Assembly (NCBI GenBank): GCA_937915865.1
Contig: CALGIG010000099.1
Coordinates: 59,417 to 123,416, forward strand
Length of the DNA stretch: 64,000 nucleotides
From: an uncultured Prolixibacteraceae bacterium
GTDB taxonomy: Bacteria; Bacteroidota; Bacteroidia; Bacteroidales; Prolixibacteraceae
Direction: 5' to 3'
This document shows, in pieces, positions 37,155 to 45,645 of this stretch (position 1 is its first letter; each line of letters begins with the position of its first letter). The notes under the pieces were generated by a model that did not search any database, was not told the origin of the DNA, and worked only from the letters and a program-made list of their open reading frames with translations. A program made the translations under genes and the position numbers.

Positions 37155-38095
37155 TCCTCAATTAAATAGAAATTTTTAATGATACATTTTTCATCTATAT
37201 CAATTACATAAGCGTTCAATATTCCCTTTTCGTGCTCACTCCCCGGATTCAGTGAGAGCGTACGGCCAATATATTCAAATCCTTTGGATTCATGAATATG
37301 ACCATGAAGAGATAAAAGCGGCTGATACTCCATAATAGATTCAAAAACTGCTGTACTTCCTGTATGTACTAGGTTTATTCCACCTGGCTTAACATCATAT
37401 TTTAAATCTTTGTCAAGTTGAGGGGCTAAGTCAAGTTTAGTCTTGTATGGTGGACAATGAAAATTAAAAATTGCATTTTCAATGTTTTTGATACCCCTAA
37501 TTTTTTCAACTATAAGCTTTTTAAGTTTCTTCTCATTTAATTCTCGTTCGGTATTCCAAGGTGTAATATTGGTATAGTCAAGCGTGATGATTTCTACATT
37601 TTTAAACGAAACAGAACTCTCTAACCCAGTATAAATTCCTCTGTTTCTATACTTTGTTAATATATTATCAATTTGAATTATATCATCATTTCCTGGCGAA
37701 ATTATAACTTTAGTATTATTCAAATCTATTTGGTCAAGAATTTTTAGAATCCATTCTTCTAATCGTTCTTGAATCTTCTCATCAAGAATCTCCATGATTC
37801 TATCAGGTGTTGATTTTAATTGGGTAAATTCTTCTTGACTGATTAAAAAGTAATAATGCCCGAGATCCTCAAGCCTTTTTTTAATTGATTTTATTTCTCT
37901 ATCAGAAACAGAAATTACTTCAGCATCAATCTCGGTTTTATAAAAACCATTCGCCCAAATAATTGGGCGAATATCTTTTCCAGCTAGGTCACCACCAATA
38001 ATTAAAATATCAATACAATAACTTGAAACAGCATTTAAAGCTTTTTCAAAAATCAATGATGAACCATGTATATCGCTTAAAAAGAGTATTTTCAT
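37151..38095 (-). CDS. calcineurin-like metallophosphoesterase
   Basis: 314 residues with the full metal site: DIHG (Asp 8, His 10), IIGGDLAGKD, ISPGNDD in the GNH/D position, NFHCPP, and SLHGHIHES. A helical insertion of about 75 residues (VISVSDREIKSIKKRLEDLG ...) separates motifs 2 and 3, unlike small YfcE-type enzymes. It overlaps the permease stop by 1 base. Possibly removes a phosphate or nucleotide in the same pathway as the adjacent nucleotidyltransferase, which is inference. Confidence 0.85.
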   Translation of the reverse strand: MKILFLSDIHGSSLIFEKALNAVSSYCIDILIIGGDLAGKDIRPIIWANGFYKTEIDAEVISVSDREIKSIKKRLEDLGHYYFLISQEEFTQLKSTPDRIMEILDEKIQERLEEWILKILDQIDLNNTKVIISPGNDDIIQIDNILTKYRNRGIYTGLESSVSFKNVEIITLDYTNITPWNTERELNEKKLKKLIVEKIRGIKNIENAIFNFHCPPYKTKLDLAPQLDKDLKYDVKPGGINLVHTGSTAVFESIMEYQPLLSLHGHIHESKGFEYIGRTLSLNPGSEHEKGILNAYVIDIDEKCIIKNFYLIEE

Positions 38096-39690
38096 TATTC
38101 AGGAGGTAGCTGGTTGAAAATTTCATCAGTATTGGTGCCTGATTTTTTAAGCTTTATCTGTCTGGCAGCATAATAGAAAACTAATACTGCCATAATAATA
38201 CTCAATGAAACAATAATATCGTATGTCATTTGTTTAACAGAAACAAAAATAACGAACCAACCAATCGCAAAGACAATCATCCCCACCCATGTAATGACAG
38301 GTATATTTAGAAAATTCTTTTTAACTGGGCACAAAGAATAAATTGTTGGGTTTTTAAAAGGTAACATTATAGCTCCCGCACCATATAACCAATACACAAA
38401 TAGAGCACAGAAAAGTATTGTACCTAATACAGTTCCAACATCTAATAATGTAAACATTACTCCCAGTAAAGCAAATAATAATGTTAAATGAGAAGCTTTT
38501 GTAGGTGCACCTGTTTTATTGCTAACATCTGCCATTGATTCTGGAATTACTTTATCCATTGCAAGGGCAAAAATTATCCTTGACGGAGCGAAAAAATAAG
38601 GAATCATTGTTGTTATTAACCAGATAGAAATTCCAATAGGAATTAATAATCCTAATATAGGATTGGAAATAATTGATGAAATATAAAAAGGGATTGAAGG
38701 TGCAACTGGTGACATAATTTTGCTGAGCTCAGATACTTCTTTATGTTTTAAACTTTCTAAATGCAATTTATAAACAAAATCATATGCTCCAATAAAATCA
38801 CCAAATGCATGAGTTACAGAAAATGCTATTGCTGTATATATTAAACCAAGCGCAAAACCCGCAAAAACATAAGCTCTGATATTTTTCTTTTTTTGTTTTG
38901 TAGTTTCTCCACTTGCATAGCTTATTAATTCTAAACCTCCGTATGAAAACAAAACAACTAATAAAAGATTAAAAGTTTGTAGCCATGAAAATTGAGAAGT
39001 CACCCAACCATTGCTTTTGGCAAGTTCAATAATTTTTTCATAGTTGCCATTACCCCAACTTTGATTGAATGCATTCTCTACAGACATGCTATTTGAAAAG
39101 TAAAACATCAGTATAGCAACTAAAATAGCTACCATAGAAATGTAGAATAAAATACGCATTGTATTTCTGAAAACCTTAACTCCTAATAAAACAATCCCCC
39201 AAGTAAGAAAGACAAGCAAACATCCTCCGATTGTACTCCACAGTGGTGTTTGAATAGCCGTTCCAAATTTTACAACACCTGTGAGTTCATTTACAATTCC
39301 AAAATTGACCAAAATTCCACCAAATACTTGAGTTACAACAAATGCCACCACTCCAATACTTAAAGTGTAGCCTATGAAAAACAATGCAGATGCTAAAAAC
39401 CCAAGTGAAGGATTTACAGTTCTACTTATTAAAACATAAAGGCTACCTGAATTTGGAATCATTGAAGCATTAAGAGCTGCAAGGTAAATTACAGGAATAA
39501 ATAAAGCCATCCCAATTAAAAAGCTTATCCCGATATTACCACCAGGATATGATGAAGCAGTTGAAACTGAATAGTACAGAATACCAGAGCCAGCAGGGGC
39601 AGAGATTACTAGAACTAAAATATCAAACCAACTTAGACCTTTGACTAAGCCGGAAGTCTTGCGAGTGAAAATTAAGCTATTGTTTTCCAT
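38095..39690 (-). CDS. APC-superfamily amino-acid/amine permease
   Basis: 531 residues with 12-14 hydrophobic helices. The helix-1 signature ILVLVISAPAGSGILYYSV is followed by SLYVLISRTVNPSLGFLASAL and LLVVLFSYGGLELISYASGETTKQKKKN, the conserved APC loop. Such carriers take up or exchange amino acids and polyamines. In this operon it could import the building block or export a small product. It starts 14 bases inside the preceding gene's 3' end. Confidence 0.88.
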   Translation of the reverse strand: MENNSLIFTRKTSGLVKGLSWFDILVLVISAPAGSGILYYSVSTASSYPGGNIGISFLIGMALFIPVIYLAALNASMIPNSGSLYVLISRTVNPSLGFLASALFFIGYTLSIGVVAFVVTQVFGGILVNFGIVNELTGVVKFGTAIQTPLWSTIGGCLLVFLTWGIVLLGVKVFRNTMRILFYISMVAILVAILMFYFSNSMSVENAFNQSWGNGNYEKIIELAKSNGWVTSQFSWLQTFNLLLVVLFSYGGLELISYASGETTKQKKKNIRAYVFAGFALGLIYTAIAFSVTHAFGDFIGAYDFVYKLHLESLKHKEVSELSKIMSPVAPSIPFYISSIISNPILGLLIPIGISIWLITTMIPYFFAPSRIIFALAMDKVIPESMADVSNKTGAPTKASHLTLLFALLGVMFTLLDVGTVLGTILFCALFVYWLYGAGAIMLPFKNPTIYSLCPVKKNFLNIPVITWVGMIVFAIGWFVIFVSVKQMTYDIIVSLSIIMAVLVFYYAARQIKLKKSGTNTDEIFNQLPPE

Positions 39691-40387
39691 TTCTTTTATT
39701 AATTCGTTTCATAAATATTTTCTTTAAACGCGTTTTAGAAATAGGCAACTTCATACAGTCCTCTAAAACCTTCATATAAAATAAATGACTTTTAGTTAAT
39801 TCAATTACTTTAATAATATTATCTCTATTGATTGAATAATTCTCAGATTTAGTTTTTGTAGAATCAATGTTTAATATTAATGGAGTAAGATGTTCATCTA
39901 GTTGATTTATGAGTGATAATTCTTCAATTGAGTCGAAATAAAAGTCAACAATACTATACGCTGCTGCCCAGTCACTTAAATCAAGAGATATTCTATCGAT
40001 TTGTTTTTTATGATTCCAGATATTTAAAATATATTGGATTTTAAACATTAGTTGCTTAATGGGAATTATACCATCGTCAATGACTTTTTTGCGATAGCTT
40101 ATATTTCCTGATAATATAATGATTAAAATACCACTAATTAACCCAAAAAGAAATTGCCAAACTTCTTCCCACAGTTTTCCCAATATTGTTTGATTGGTTG
40201 GTGGCGATTGTCTATCAATTTTTTTGTTGACCACTTCTCCCTTAAGTGTCAGAAATAAAGATGAATCATTAGTAAACGATATAGTATCTTCAAATGATAA
40301 ATTATTTGTCACATTTTGAGAATAACAAATGAATATAGAAGAAGAAAAACATATAAATAAAATAAAACAAAATACTTTAGTTCTCAT
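39677..40387 (-). CDS. signal-peptide-bearing single-pass membrane protein, unknown function
   Basis: 236 residues: a Sec signal (about 1-23, FCFILFICFSSSIFICYSQ), a short periplasmic segment, one membrane helix (about 76-95, FLFGLISGILIIILSG), then a helical cytosolic domain of about 140 residues ending in a strongly basic tail (KTRLKKIFMKRINKRNGK). It overlaps both neighbours (11 and 14 bases). No family recognised. Confidence 0.65.
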   Translation of the reverse strand: MRTKVFCFILFICFSSSIFICYSQNVTNNLSFEDTISFTNDSSLFLTLKGEVVNKKIDRQSPPTNQTILGKLWEEVWQFLFGLISGILIIILSGNISYRKKVIDDGIIPIKQLMFKIQYILNIWNHKKQIDRISLDLSDWAAAYSIVDFYFDSIEELSLINQLDEHLTPLILNIDSTKTKSENYSINRDNIIKVIELTKSHLFYMKVLEDCMKLPISKTRLKKIFMKRINKRNGKQ

Positions 40388-42173
40388 TTGTCTTACCCAT
40401 TAAAGATTTGTATTTTTCTTCGTATTTTTCTTTGATTTCCTTAATTTTCCGAATCACATCTTCCTTTTTTTCTCCATTATCGCGAATACATTCTATAATA
40501 CTTTTGTCTAGCTCTTCATTATTAAGCATATCAGTAAAGCATTTTTCTAATCTAATTTCATTACAAATTTTTGTTTTTTTACACCTTGAACAAGACGTTA
40601 AAAGATTACTGAGATATTCATAAATAAATTTTGGAGCGATAAGTTCAATTAAAATGTTCACAATTTTATAATACAACAATAATTCAATCTGTTCATTGTT
40701 TTCGCATTCTATTTTACCTTTTCCATCAATTTCGTAATCTAATGGAATATCATTTAATTCTTCCTTTATCTTTTCAATAAACATATCTTCGGTCAGATAA
40801 TGGTTTTCTTTAATAGAAAAGTTTAGCCTAACTATTTTCTTTTTTGCTGAAAAAATGCAATTAAATAATCTTATTGGGTTATCGCTATTCACCTCTTCAA
40901 TAGTAGAATAAATAATAGGGTCATTTTTATCATCTCCCATTGGAGCAAGATCGAGATCTTTAACAGAAATTGAAAGGGAGTCAATAATTGTTTGAGAATC
41001 ATTTTGATTTTTTTCATAACCAGGACCAAAACTTACACTAATTTCTGTTGAATGAGATATTTTGAAAATATCTGATCTTATAATATCCAATATGGTCTTC
41101 GCTACATGTGAATGGAAAAATTTATACTTTGATTGACTTATGTCAGCTTGTATCAAATATTTGAAGGTGGTTTCATTAAGGCGAATGGGTTCTATCATCC
41201 TTAAATTTAGCCCATTATCACCAAGGCTTTTGGTAAATTTATATAGTTCGCCAGGGGAATTGTCTGAAAAAGTAACTTCAAAAGGAAGAATTAATTCATT
41301 TAAACTTTTGAATTTAGCTTGGAGCATATTAAATTTTGATTCGGCAGAAATACCTAAATGAAAATTCTTTCCATCAATGCTTTTTAATTTCTCTTTGATT
41401 TTATCACATATCAAATCATGCGAATCCGAGCTTTCTTTAGGAAATATTGGGATTTCCAACTTGTCCTTAATAGTTCTACTGCCATCATGAAGTTCATTTA
41501 TTTCTTCAACCTTAAAAATCTCTATTGTAGGAATTTTGTGATTAAAAAACCAAAATTCATTTTTGTTCTTTTTACCGATGGAATCTATTAGAAACCTATC
41601 AATTGATTTGTAATCTAATTTAATTTGAAATTTTTCATAATGAAGAACTGGAACTTTTCTATTTAATATCTCATTAAGTTCATTTTCTATATCCTCAATA
41701 CATTTAATCGTCAATTTTAATGGGTCAATTGATTCACTTCTTTTTCTCATCTCACTCTCGAGATCGTTATATTTCATTGTAAACATTGGAATTTGACAAA
41801 CAAGTTCAACTTTGCCATTATTGTCAAAAACTGAGTCTATTGCTCTACAATCTAAAATATTTATTTTATGCAATTTAAAAACATCGAGAAAATAGGAAAA
41901 CGCATTGGGGATATTGCTCATGCTTAATTCGCAATATATCAACTCCTTAATTATGTCAGGATCAAAAGAGGAAAGCCTTATCTCTATTTCATCAGTTTTT
42001 ATCTCTTTCGGATTAAAATTTTTAGGAGCGATGAAATATAAATAGACAAAATCATACTTATTAAAATTTAGATGTGTTAATAGTCTATTAGGGACTTGAA
42101 AATAGTAGTCATTAGAAGGATCTCCATTTTTTTGTGTTTTTCTTTGCAATACTGAAGTCGCATATAGTTGCAT
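40377..42173 (-). CDS. large protein with ACT-like repeats and a Cys cluster, unknown function
   Basis: 598 residues, soluble. Two segments look like ACT domains: about 84-130 (IPNAFSYFLDVFKLHKINIL ... KVELVCQIP) and about 303-345 (SPGELYKFTKSLGDNGLNLR ... FKYLIQADI). ACT folds usually bind amino acids. A C-terminal Cys cluster (SCSRCKKTKICNE ... EKCF, about 529-550) could bind metal and precedes a charged coiled coil. I know no family with this layout. It lies between the radical SAM enzyme (6 bases) and the membrane-protein gene, so it belongs to the pathway; sensing or holding an amino acid is inferred. Confidence 0.6.
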   Translation of the reverse strand: MQLYATSVLQRKTQKNGDPSNDYYFQVPNRLLTHLNFNKYDFVYLYFIAPKNFNPKEIKTDEIEIRLSSFDPDIIKELIYCELSMSNIPNAFSYFLDVFKLHKINILDCRAIDSVFDNNGKVELVCQIPMFTMKYNDLESEMRKRSESIDPLKLTIKCIEDIENELNEILNRKVPVLHYEKFQIKLDYKSIDRFLIDSIGKKNKNEFWFFNHKIPTIEIFKVEEINELHDGSRTIKDKLEIPIFPKESSDSHDLICDKIKEKLKSIDGKNFHLGISAESKFNMLQAKFKSLNELILPFEVTFSDNSPGELYKFTKSLGDNGLNLRMIEPIRLNETTFKYLIQADISQSKYKFFHSHVAKTILDIIRSDIFKISHSTEISVSFGPGYEKNQNDSQTIIDSLSISVKDLDLAPMGDDKNDPIIYSTIEEVNSDNPIRLFNCIFSAKKKIVRLNFSIKENHYLTEDMFIEKIKEELNDIPLDYEIDGKGKIECENNEQIELLLYYKIVNILIELIAPKFIYEYLSNLLTSCSRCKKTKICNEIRLEKCFTDMLNNEELDKSIIECIRDNGEKKEDVIRKIKEIKEKYEEKYKSLMGKTNEN

Positions 42174-42179
42174 AATAGT

Positions 42180-44006
42180 TTAATTTTTAGTTATTTCAAA
42201 AAATAATCTTTTAACGTATCCGTTAGATTTATTAATAAAACTAAAAACAGAATTTTCTTTTTTATTAATTCTGTATGACTTATGTAATACAGAATTGTAT
42301 TCTGCTAGTATATTAATGGGATTTATTTTATCAAGTGAAATCTTATTTTCTATTTTGACATACTCATTAAATAATAAGGTTATTTCATCTCTTGACAACT
42401 CACTTTGCCAATCGTATCCATAATTCAATTCTTCATTCAAATTTTGCTTAAGTTGGATGTCTTGCATCTTTGAAAATTTTTCAATTGCAGTGTTTTTCTC
42501 AGGGTGATAAAAGTTGTAAGACAAAGAGTGGATATTTTTTTCATTCTCTTCTATGAAATTTATTGTGTCATTTGCTTCCATGTATGTTTCTGTAGGTAAG
42601 CCAAACATGACTAAAACTCTATTGTGCATATTTGCAGATGAGGAGAAAGATAAGATATTTTTAGCGGTATCTAAATGTATGTTTTTATGAATTACATCCA
42701 AAACTCTTTGGTTACCGCTTTCTAAACCCCAGCATATTGTTGTGCATCCGCTTTGGCTCATTTTTCTCAAAAGTTCTTGAGTGAACTGTTTTTCAAAACG
42801 AGCTAAAATTATCCATTCAATTATTATATTGTCAGCAATTAATCTATCACTAAGTTTTTCAGCGAAAGAAGGCGAAACAAGAGAATCAACAAAACTGAAG
42901 ACTTTAGTTCCATGCAATGATTGCAACCTTTTTATATCTTCGATTACTTTGTCAACATTTCTCTGCTTAAACTTTTGTTCTATAATGGGATAGGAACAAA
43001 AAATACACTTTCCCCAATAACAGCCTCTACTCGTTTGTATTGGCAAGGTATCTTTTTCAAAATATGCATTAACATTTATTCCTGAGAAATCTGGTGTTGG
43101 CAGAATGTCTTGCCTTAAATTTTCAAAGGATTTATTAAATAGAACTTCACCATTCTTTTTAAAATAAATGCCATTTATTTGCTCCGGGTTGTTGTTATTT
43201 TTTAATGCTTGGATAAGTTTTAATAAGGGAACTTCTCCTTCCCGAACCACCATATAATCAATAGCTTCAAACTGTTGTAGGTGTTTCGCCATTTCTTCTT
43301 CCACCAACGTGCACCATGAACCACCAATAACAATTTTACTATCCTTGTTATGTCGCTTAATAAAAGATGCCAGAGTGAAGGCTGGAACGACTTGATTATT
43401 TGCCGCTATCGAAATTCCAAATAAACATGGGGTTTCAAGTTCTGGTTTTGTATTGAAAAAATCCGAGTAAAATCGGGAATAAGGATTTTCTCTATCATTC
43501 GAAATTCTAAGCAAGTCTTTAATAGAATAAGAATATTGGCTTAAAGAAATATTGTTGTATAACAAATCATGATAGTCCTGCTTTATTAAACTATCTGATT
43601 GATTGTTGTTTATGATAGAATTTGATGTATGCGATTTAAATTCATTGGAACATCCAATTAACTCTAAAAGAACATCTCGTGTAATTATACCCTTCGAAAC
43701 TTCGTCAACAAACTGACTTATGGGTAATTCGTTTATTATTGATAGCTTTTTAACAACTTCAATTTCACTGTGATTTAGTTCAGTTTTTGCAACTAAATCA
43801 TTAAAAGTCTCACTAATAGTTTTGTGCAATATTGATAAATTGTCAACACTATAAAGGTTTAGCCAAAACTCAATATTTAAATCAATCTGCTCAACTTCAA
43901 TATTGTTTTGCTTAAGAAATGCAGTTAGTGCAGGTGTACTCAAAAATGGAACATCTGGTAACCAAACTGGCGGAAATATCAATATGCATTTGTTTATTGA
44001 AGTCAT
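42180..44006 (-). CDS. B12-binding-type radical SAM enzyme
   Basis: 608 residues from the ATG at 44006, which forms an ATGA overlap with the preceding stop; the frame's earlier ATG at 44024 is less likely. N-terminal cobalamin-binding-like region (about 1-300) begins CILIFPPVWLPDVPFLSTPAL and contains SKIVIGGSWCTLVEEEMAKHL. The radical SAM core has TSRGCYWGKCIFCSYP, giving C329-x4-C334-x2-C337 rather than the usual x3/x2 spacing. FVDSLVSPSF and CWGLESGNQRVL follow. Enzymes of this class methylate unactivated carbons or form C-C bonds, and several act on ribosomal peptides. The substrate here is probably the 39-residue peptide or a product built on it (inference). Confidence 0.88.
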   Translation of the reverse strand: MTSINKCILIFPPVWLPDVPFLSTPALTAFLKQNNIEVEQIDLNIEFWLNLYSVDNLSILHKTISETFNDLVAKTELNHSEIEVVKKLSIINELPISQFVDEVSKGIITRDVLLELIGCSNEFKSHTSNSIINNNQSDSLIKQDYHDLLYNNISLSQYSYSIKDLLRISNDRENPYSRFYSDFFNTKPELETPCLFGISIAANNQVVPAFTLASFIKRHNKDSKIVIGGSWCTLVEEEMAKHLQQFEAIDYMVVREGEVPLLKLIQALKNNNNPEQINGIYFKKNGEVLFNKSFENLRQDILPTPDFSGINVNAYFEKDTLPIQTSRGCYWGKCIFCSYPIIEQKFKQRNVDKVIEDIKRLQSLHGTKVFSFVDSLVSPSFAEKLSDRLIADNIIIEWIILARFEKQFTQELLRKMSQSGCTTICWGLESGNQRVLDVIHKNIHLDTAKNILSFSSSANMHNRVLVMFGLPTETYMEANDTINFIEENEKNIHSLSYNFYHPEKNTAIEKFSKMQDIQLKQNLNEELNYGYDWQSELSRDEITLLFNEYVKIENKISLDKINPINILAEYNSVLHKSYRINKKENSVFSFINKSNGYVKRLFFEITKN

Positions 44007-44347
44007 TTTGATTTTAGAACACAATCATCATTTATAATTAACTTTTCAATTTTAACTGCTGCTCCTTGAATCTTTTCAAATTGCCCCTCCAAAATTCCGA
44101 TATGGGTTTCACAAATGGAGTTGTTAGGATTCACAGAGTATTTACAGTTCTTACAAATTATTTTAATTTGATTTTTTTCTGTTGAAATAAATTCATGGTT
44201 GGTCAGATTCCCAAAATATCCATTGAAGAATACGCAATACCCTAATTTCTGAGGCAAAGCTTTATCATACTCAAGATTTAATGCATTCTTTGAATATAGT
44301 GTCCAAAATTCTTTAATCGATATTTTATTAATTTTTTTCACCAACAA
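44003..44347 (-). CDS. small Cys/His protein of unknown function
   Basis: 114 residues. The second half carries a C-x2-C ... C-x2-H arrangement (IICKNCKYSVNPNNSICETH) followed by IGILEGQFEKIQGAAVKIEKL. This faintly recalls the C-terminal Cys/Gly region of V4R-type ligand-binding domains and could hold Zn or a cluster. It overlaps the methyltransferase by 20 bases and the radical SAM gene by 4, so translation is coupled. No confident family. Confidence 0.6.
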   Translation of the reverse strand: MLVKKINKISIKEFWTLYSKNALNLEYDKALPQKLGYCVFFNGYFGNLTNHEFISTEKNQIKIICKNCKYSVNPNNSICETHIGILEGQFEKIQGAAVKIEKLIINDDCVLKSK

Positions 44348-45149
44348 TAATCATCTGATTTCCAAAAAATGAAAATGGTTTCTTAATTTGAGTTTTAAGG
44401 CCCTTACTTTTATTAGTTAAACTAATGATTTCAGTAATAGCTATGTTATTCTTTTCGAGTGATTTTATTAATTGAGAAATAGAGATACACCCTTTTAAAT
44501 TGGTTAAGCCAAATGCCCTGAAATGGAAAATTGGCAATCTCAGTTTTTTGAATCCGAGTATATGCAATAAATAATGCTGAAACGTTAAAATTGGAATACT
44601 TACAATAATTTTTCCATTTCCTTTTAAGCATCCAGATATTAAATCCAACGTTGAAAAAGGATTTGCGACATGCTCCAAAACAAAATTGACTAATACAAAA
44701 TCATAAAAATCTCTTTTTAAGGAATCACCATTTTGGCTATTTATATCCAAGTCATATCCTACATATTTTGAGTTTTTAAACATTGAATTGTATGTTCTGT
44801 TTCCACAACCAAAATCAAGGACATTTTTGTTTCCCAAATCATATTTATTTAAGATAATGGAATAAATATCCAATAGGTATTTTGAGCTATCAATTATAGG
44901 ACTGTTTTCGCCAAATATTTCTCCAAAATATTTTGATATACAGGAAATTGCCCATTCTTCATTCGGAGCTGAAAAAACAGATTTCATTGATGGATTGATA
45001 ATAACATGCTCTTCTGATGTTTCATTTATGTATCGTTTAACATCTGATGAGTTTAGCGCAAAAGAGAAAGTCCCGCTGCTATCAAAAACTAAGCTTGTGT
45101 TTTTTACTGCATGGTCATTCAATACATATATGAATGGGTTGTTATTCAT
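44328..45149 (-). CDS. class I SAM-dependent methyltransferase
   Basis: 273 residues. Motif I NVLDFGCGNRTYNSMF (about 107-122), an acidic strand YVGYDLDIN and the post-I motif VLVNFVLEHVANPFSTLDLI. The first 95 residues are an extension not seen in plain Methyltransf_11 proteins and could bind the peptide carrier. Start codon overlaps the PqqD-like stop (TAATG). A conventional methyltransferase and a B12 radical SAM enzyme in one operon suggest two distinct methylations or tailoring steps. Confidence 0.85.
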   Translation of the reverse strand: MNNNPFIYVLNDHAVKNTSLVFDSSGTFSFALNSSDVKRYINETSEEHVIINPSMKSVFSAPNEEWAISCISKYFGEIFGENSPIIDSSKYLLDIYSIILNKYDLGNKNVLDFGCGNRTYNSMFKNSKYVGYDLDINSQNGDSLKRDFYDFVLVNFVLEHVANPFSTLDLISGCLKGNGKIIVSIPILTFQHYLLHILGFKKLRLPIFHFRAFGLTNLKGCISISQLIKSLEKNNIAITEIISLTNKSKGLKTQIKKPFSFFGNQMIIVGEKN

Positions 45150-45430
45150 TAGGTTATTTCGACAAAGTTCTCATTATTTAAAATGTTCAGCATTTCTATC
45201 AAATCAGATTTTATTTCAGTTTCAGTAACATTTGTGTAGATATTATTTAACTCAACAACAATAGAATAGACAGATTTTTCTCCGTTGCATAGTTTGATAA
45301 TATCAACTGATACTGAATTTTCCAGAAGAAGAACTTTGTTGTCAGGTAGGTGGTACAAGTAATACTGATTATCCTCACATAACAAATCTATACCATTAGC
45401 CAGCTTTGGTATTGATGAATCACTAATCAT
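45149..45430 (-). CDS. PqqD-like peptide-recognition protein (RRE)
   Basis: 93 residues that match the PqqD fold. It has IPKLANGIDLLCEDNQYYLY (strands), LLLENSVSVDIIKLCNGEKS (conserved Asn/Ser and Gly of the helix region), IVVELNNIY, and a C-terminal LIEMLNILNNENFVEI winged helix. PqqD proteins bind leader peptides and present them to modifying enzymes. It starts one base after the stop of the 39-residue peptide gene, which is the expected neighbour of its ligand. Confidence 0.87.
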   Translation of the reverse strand: MISDSSIPKLANGIDLLCEDNQYYLYHLPDNKVLLLENSVSVDIIKLCNGEKSVYSIVVELNNIYTNVTETEIKSDLIEMLNILNNENFVEIT

Positions 45431-45431
45431 A

Positions 45432-45551
45432 CTACCTTTTTTGAGAAGTTGCGCTTACTGTAGTAGTATATGATTTGCCGAAAATTGATTTAATAAGCTT
45501 AAACTTTGGTTTTTCGTAGACCACCTCCTTGATTGATTCTTTATTGTCCAT
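45432..45551 (-). CDS. putative RiPP precursor peptide, 39 residues
   Basis: The small frame MDNKESIKEVV..., with a YxxP motif at residues 12-15 (VYEKPKF, the type read by PqqD-like domains), continues KLIKSIF and ends in a Ser/Thr-rich GKSYTTTVSATSQKR (25-39). It is 25 bases from a perfect promoter and is followed after one base by the PqqD-like gene. Location, size, motif and polar hydroxyl-rich C-terminus all fit leader plus core. No Cys is present, so a lanthipeptide-type ring is excluded. Core boundary and cleavage site are unknown; translation has not been shown. Confidence 0.72.
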   Translation of the reverse strand: MDNKESIKEVVYEKPKFKLIKSIFGKSYTTTVSATSQKR

Positions 45552-45575
45552 TGTTGTAAAGATTAATTGATATTA

Positions 45576-45606
45576 CAAATTTATTATCAAATCAGTTAGT
45601 TGCAAA
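45576..45606 (-). promoter_or_regulatory. promoter of the peptide operon
   Basis: Minus strand TTTG (45603-45606), 19-base spacer, TAAATTTG (45576-45583): an exact Bacteroidota consensus, 25 bases upstream of the precursor ATG. Confidence 0.75.
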
Positions 45607-45621
45607 AATTGTACAATTTTT
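45604..45621. promoter_or_regulatory. 18-bp perfect palindrome at the -33 box
   Basis: AAAAATTGTACAATTTTT overlaps the -33 TTTG of the peptide promoter. Likely an operator. It could also end the transcript of the upstream receiver-like gene, whose stop is at 45646. Confidence 0.55.
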
Positions 45622-45645
45622 AATTCATAGTAAAGGGTATAGTTT

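Noticed and set aside
45149..45551. Lasso-peptide cluster
   Set aside because: Precursor and RRE-like protein are present, but there is no B2 leader protease and no asparagine-synthetase-like cyclase, and the usual Gly and penultimate Thr spacing after YxxP is not met.
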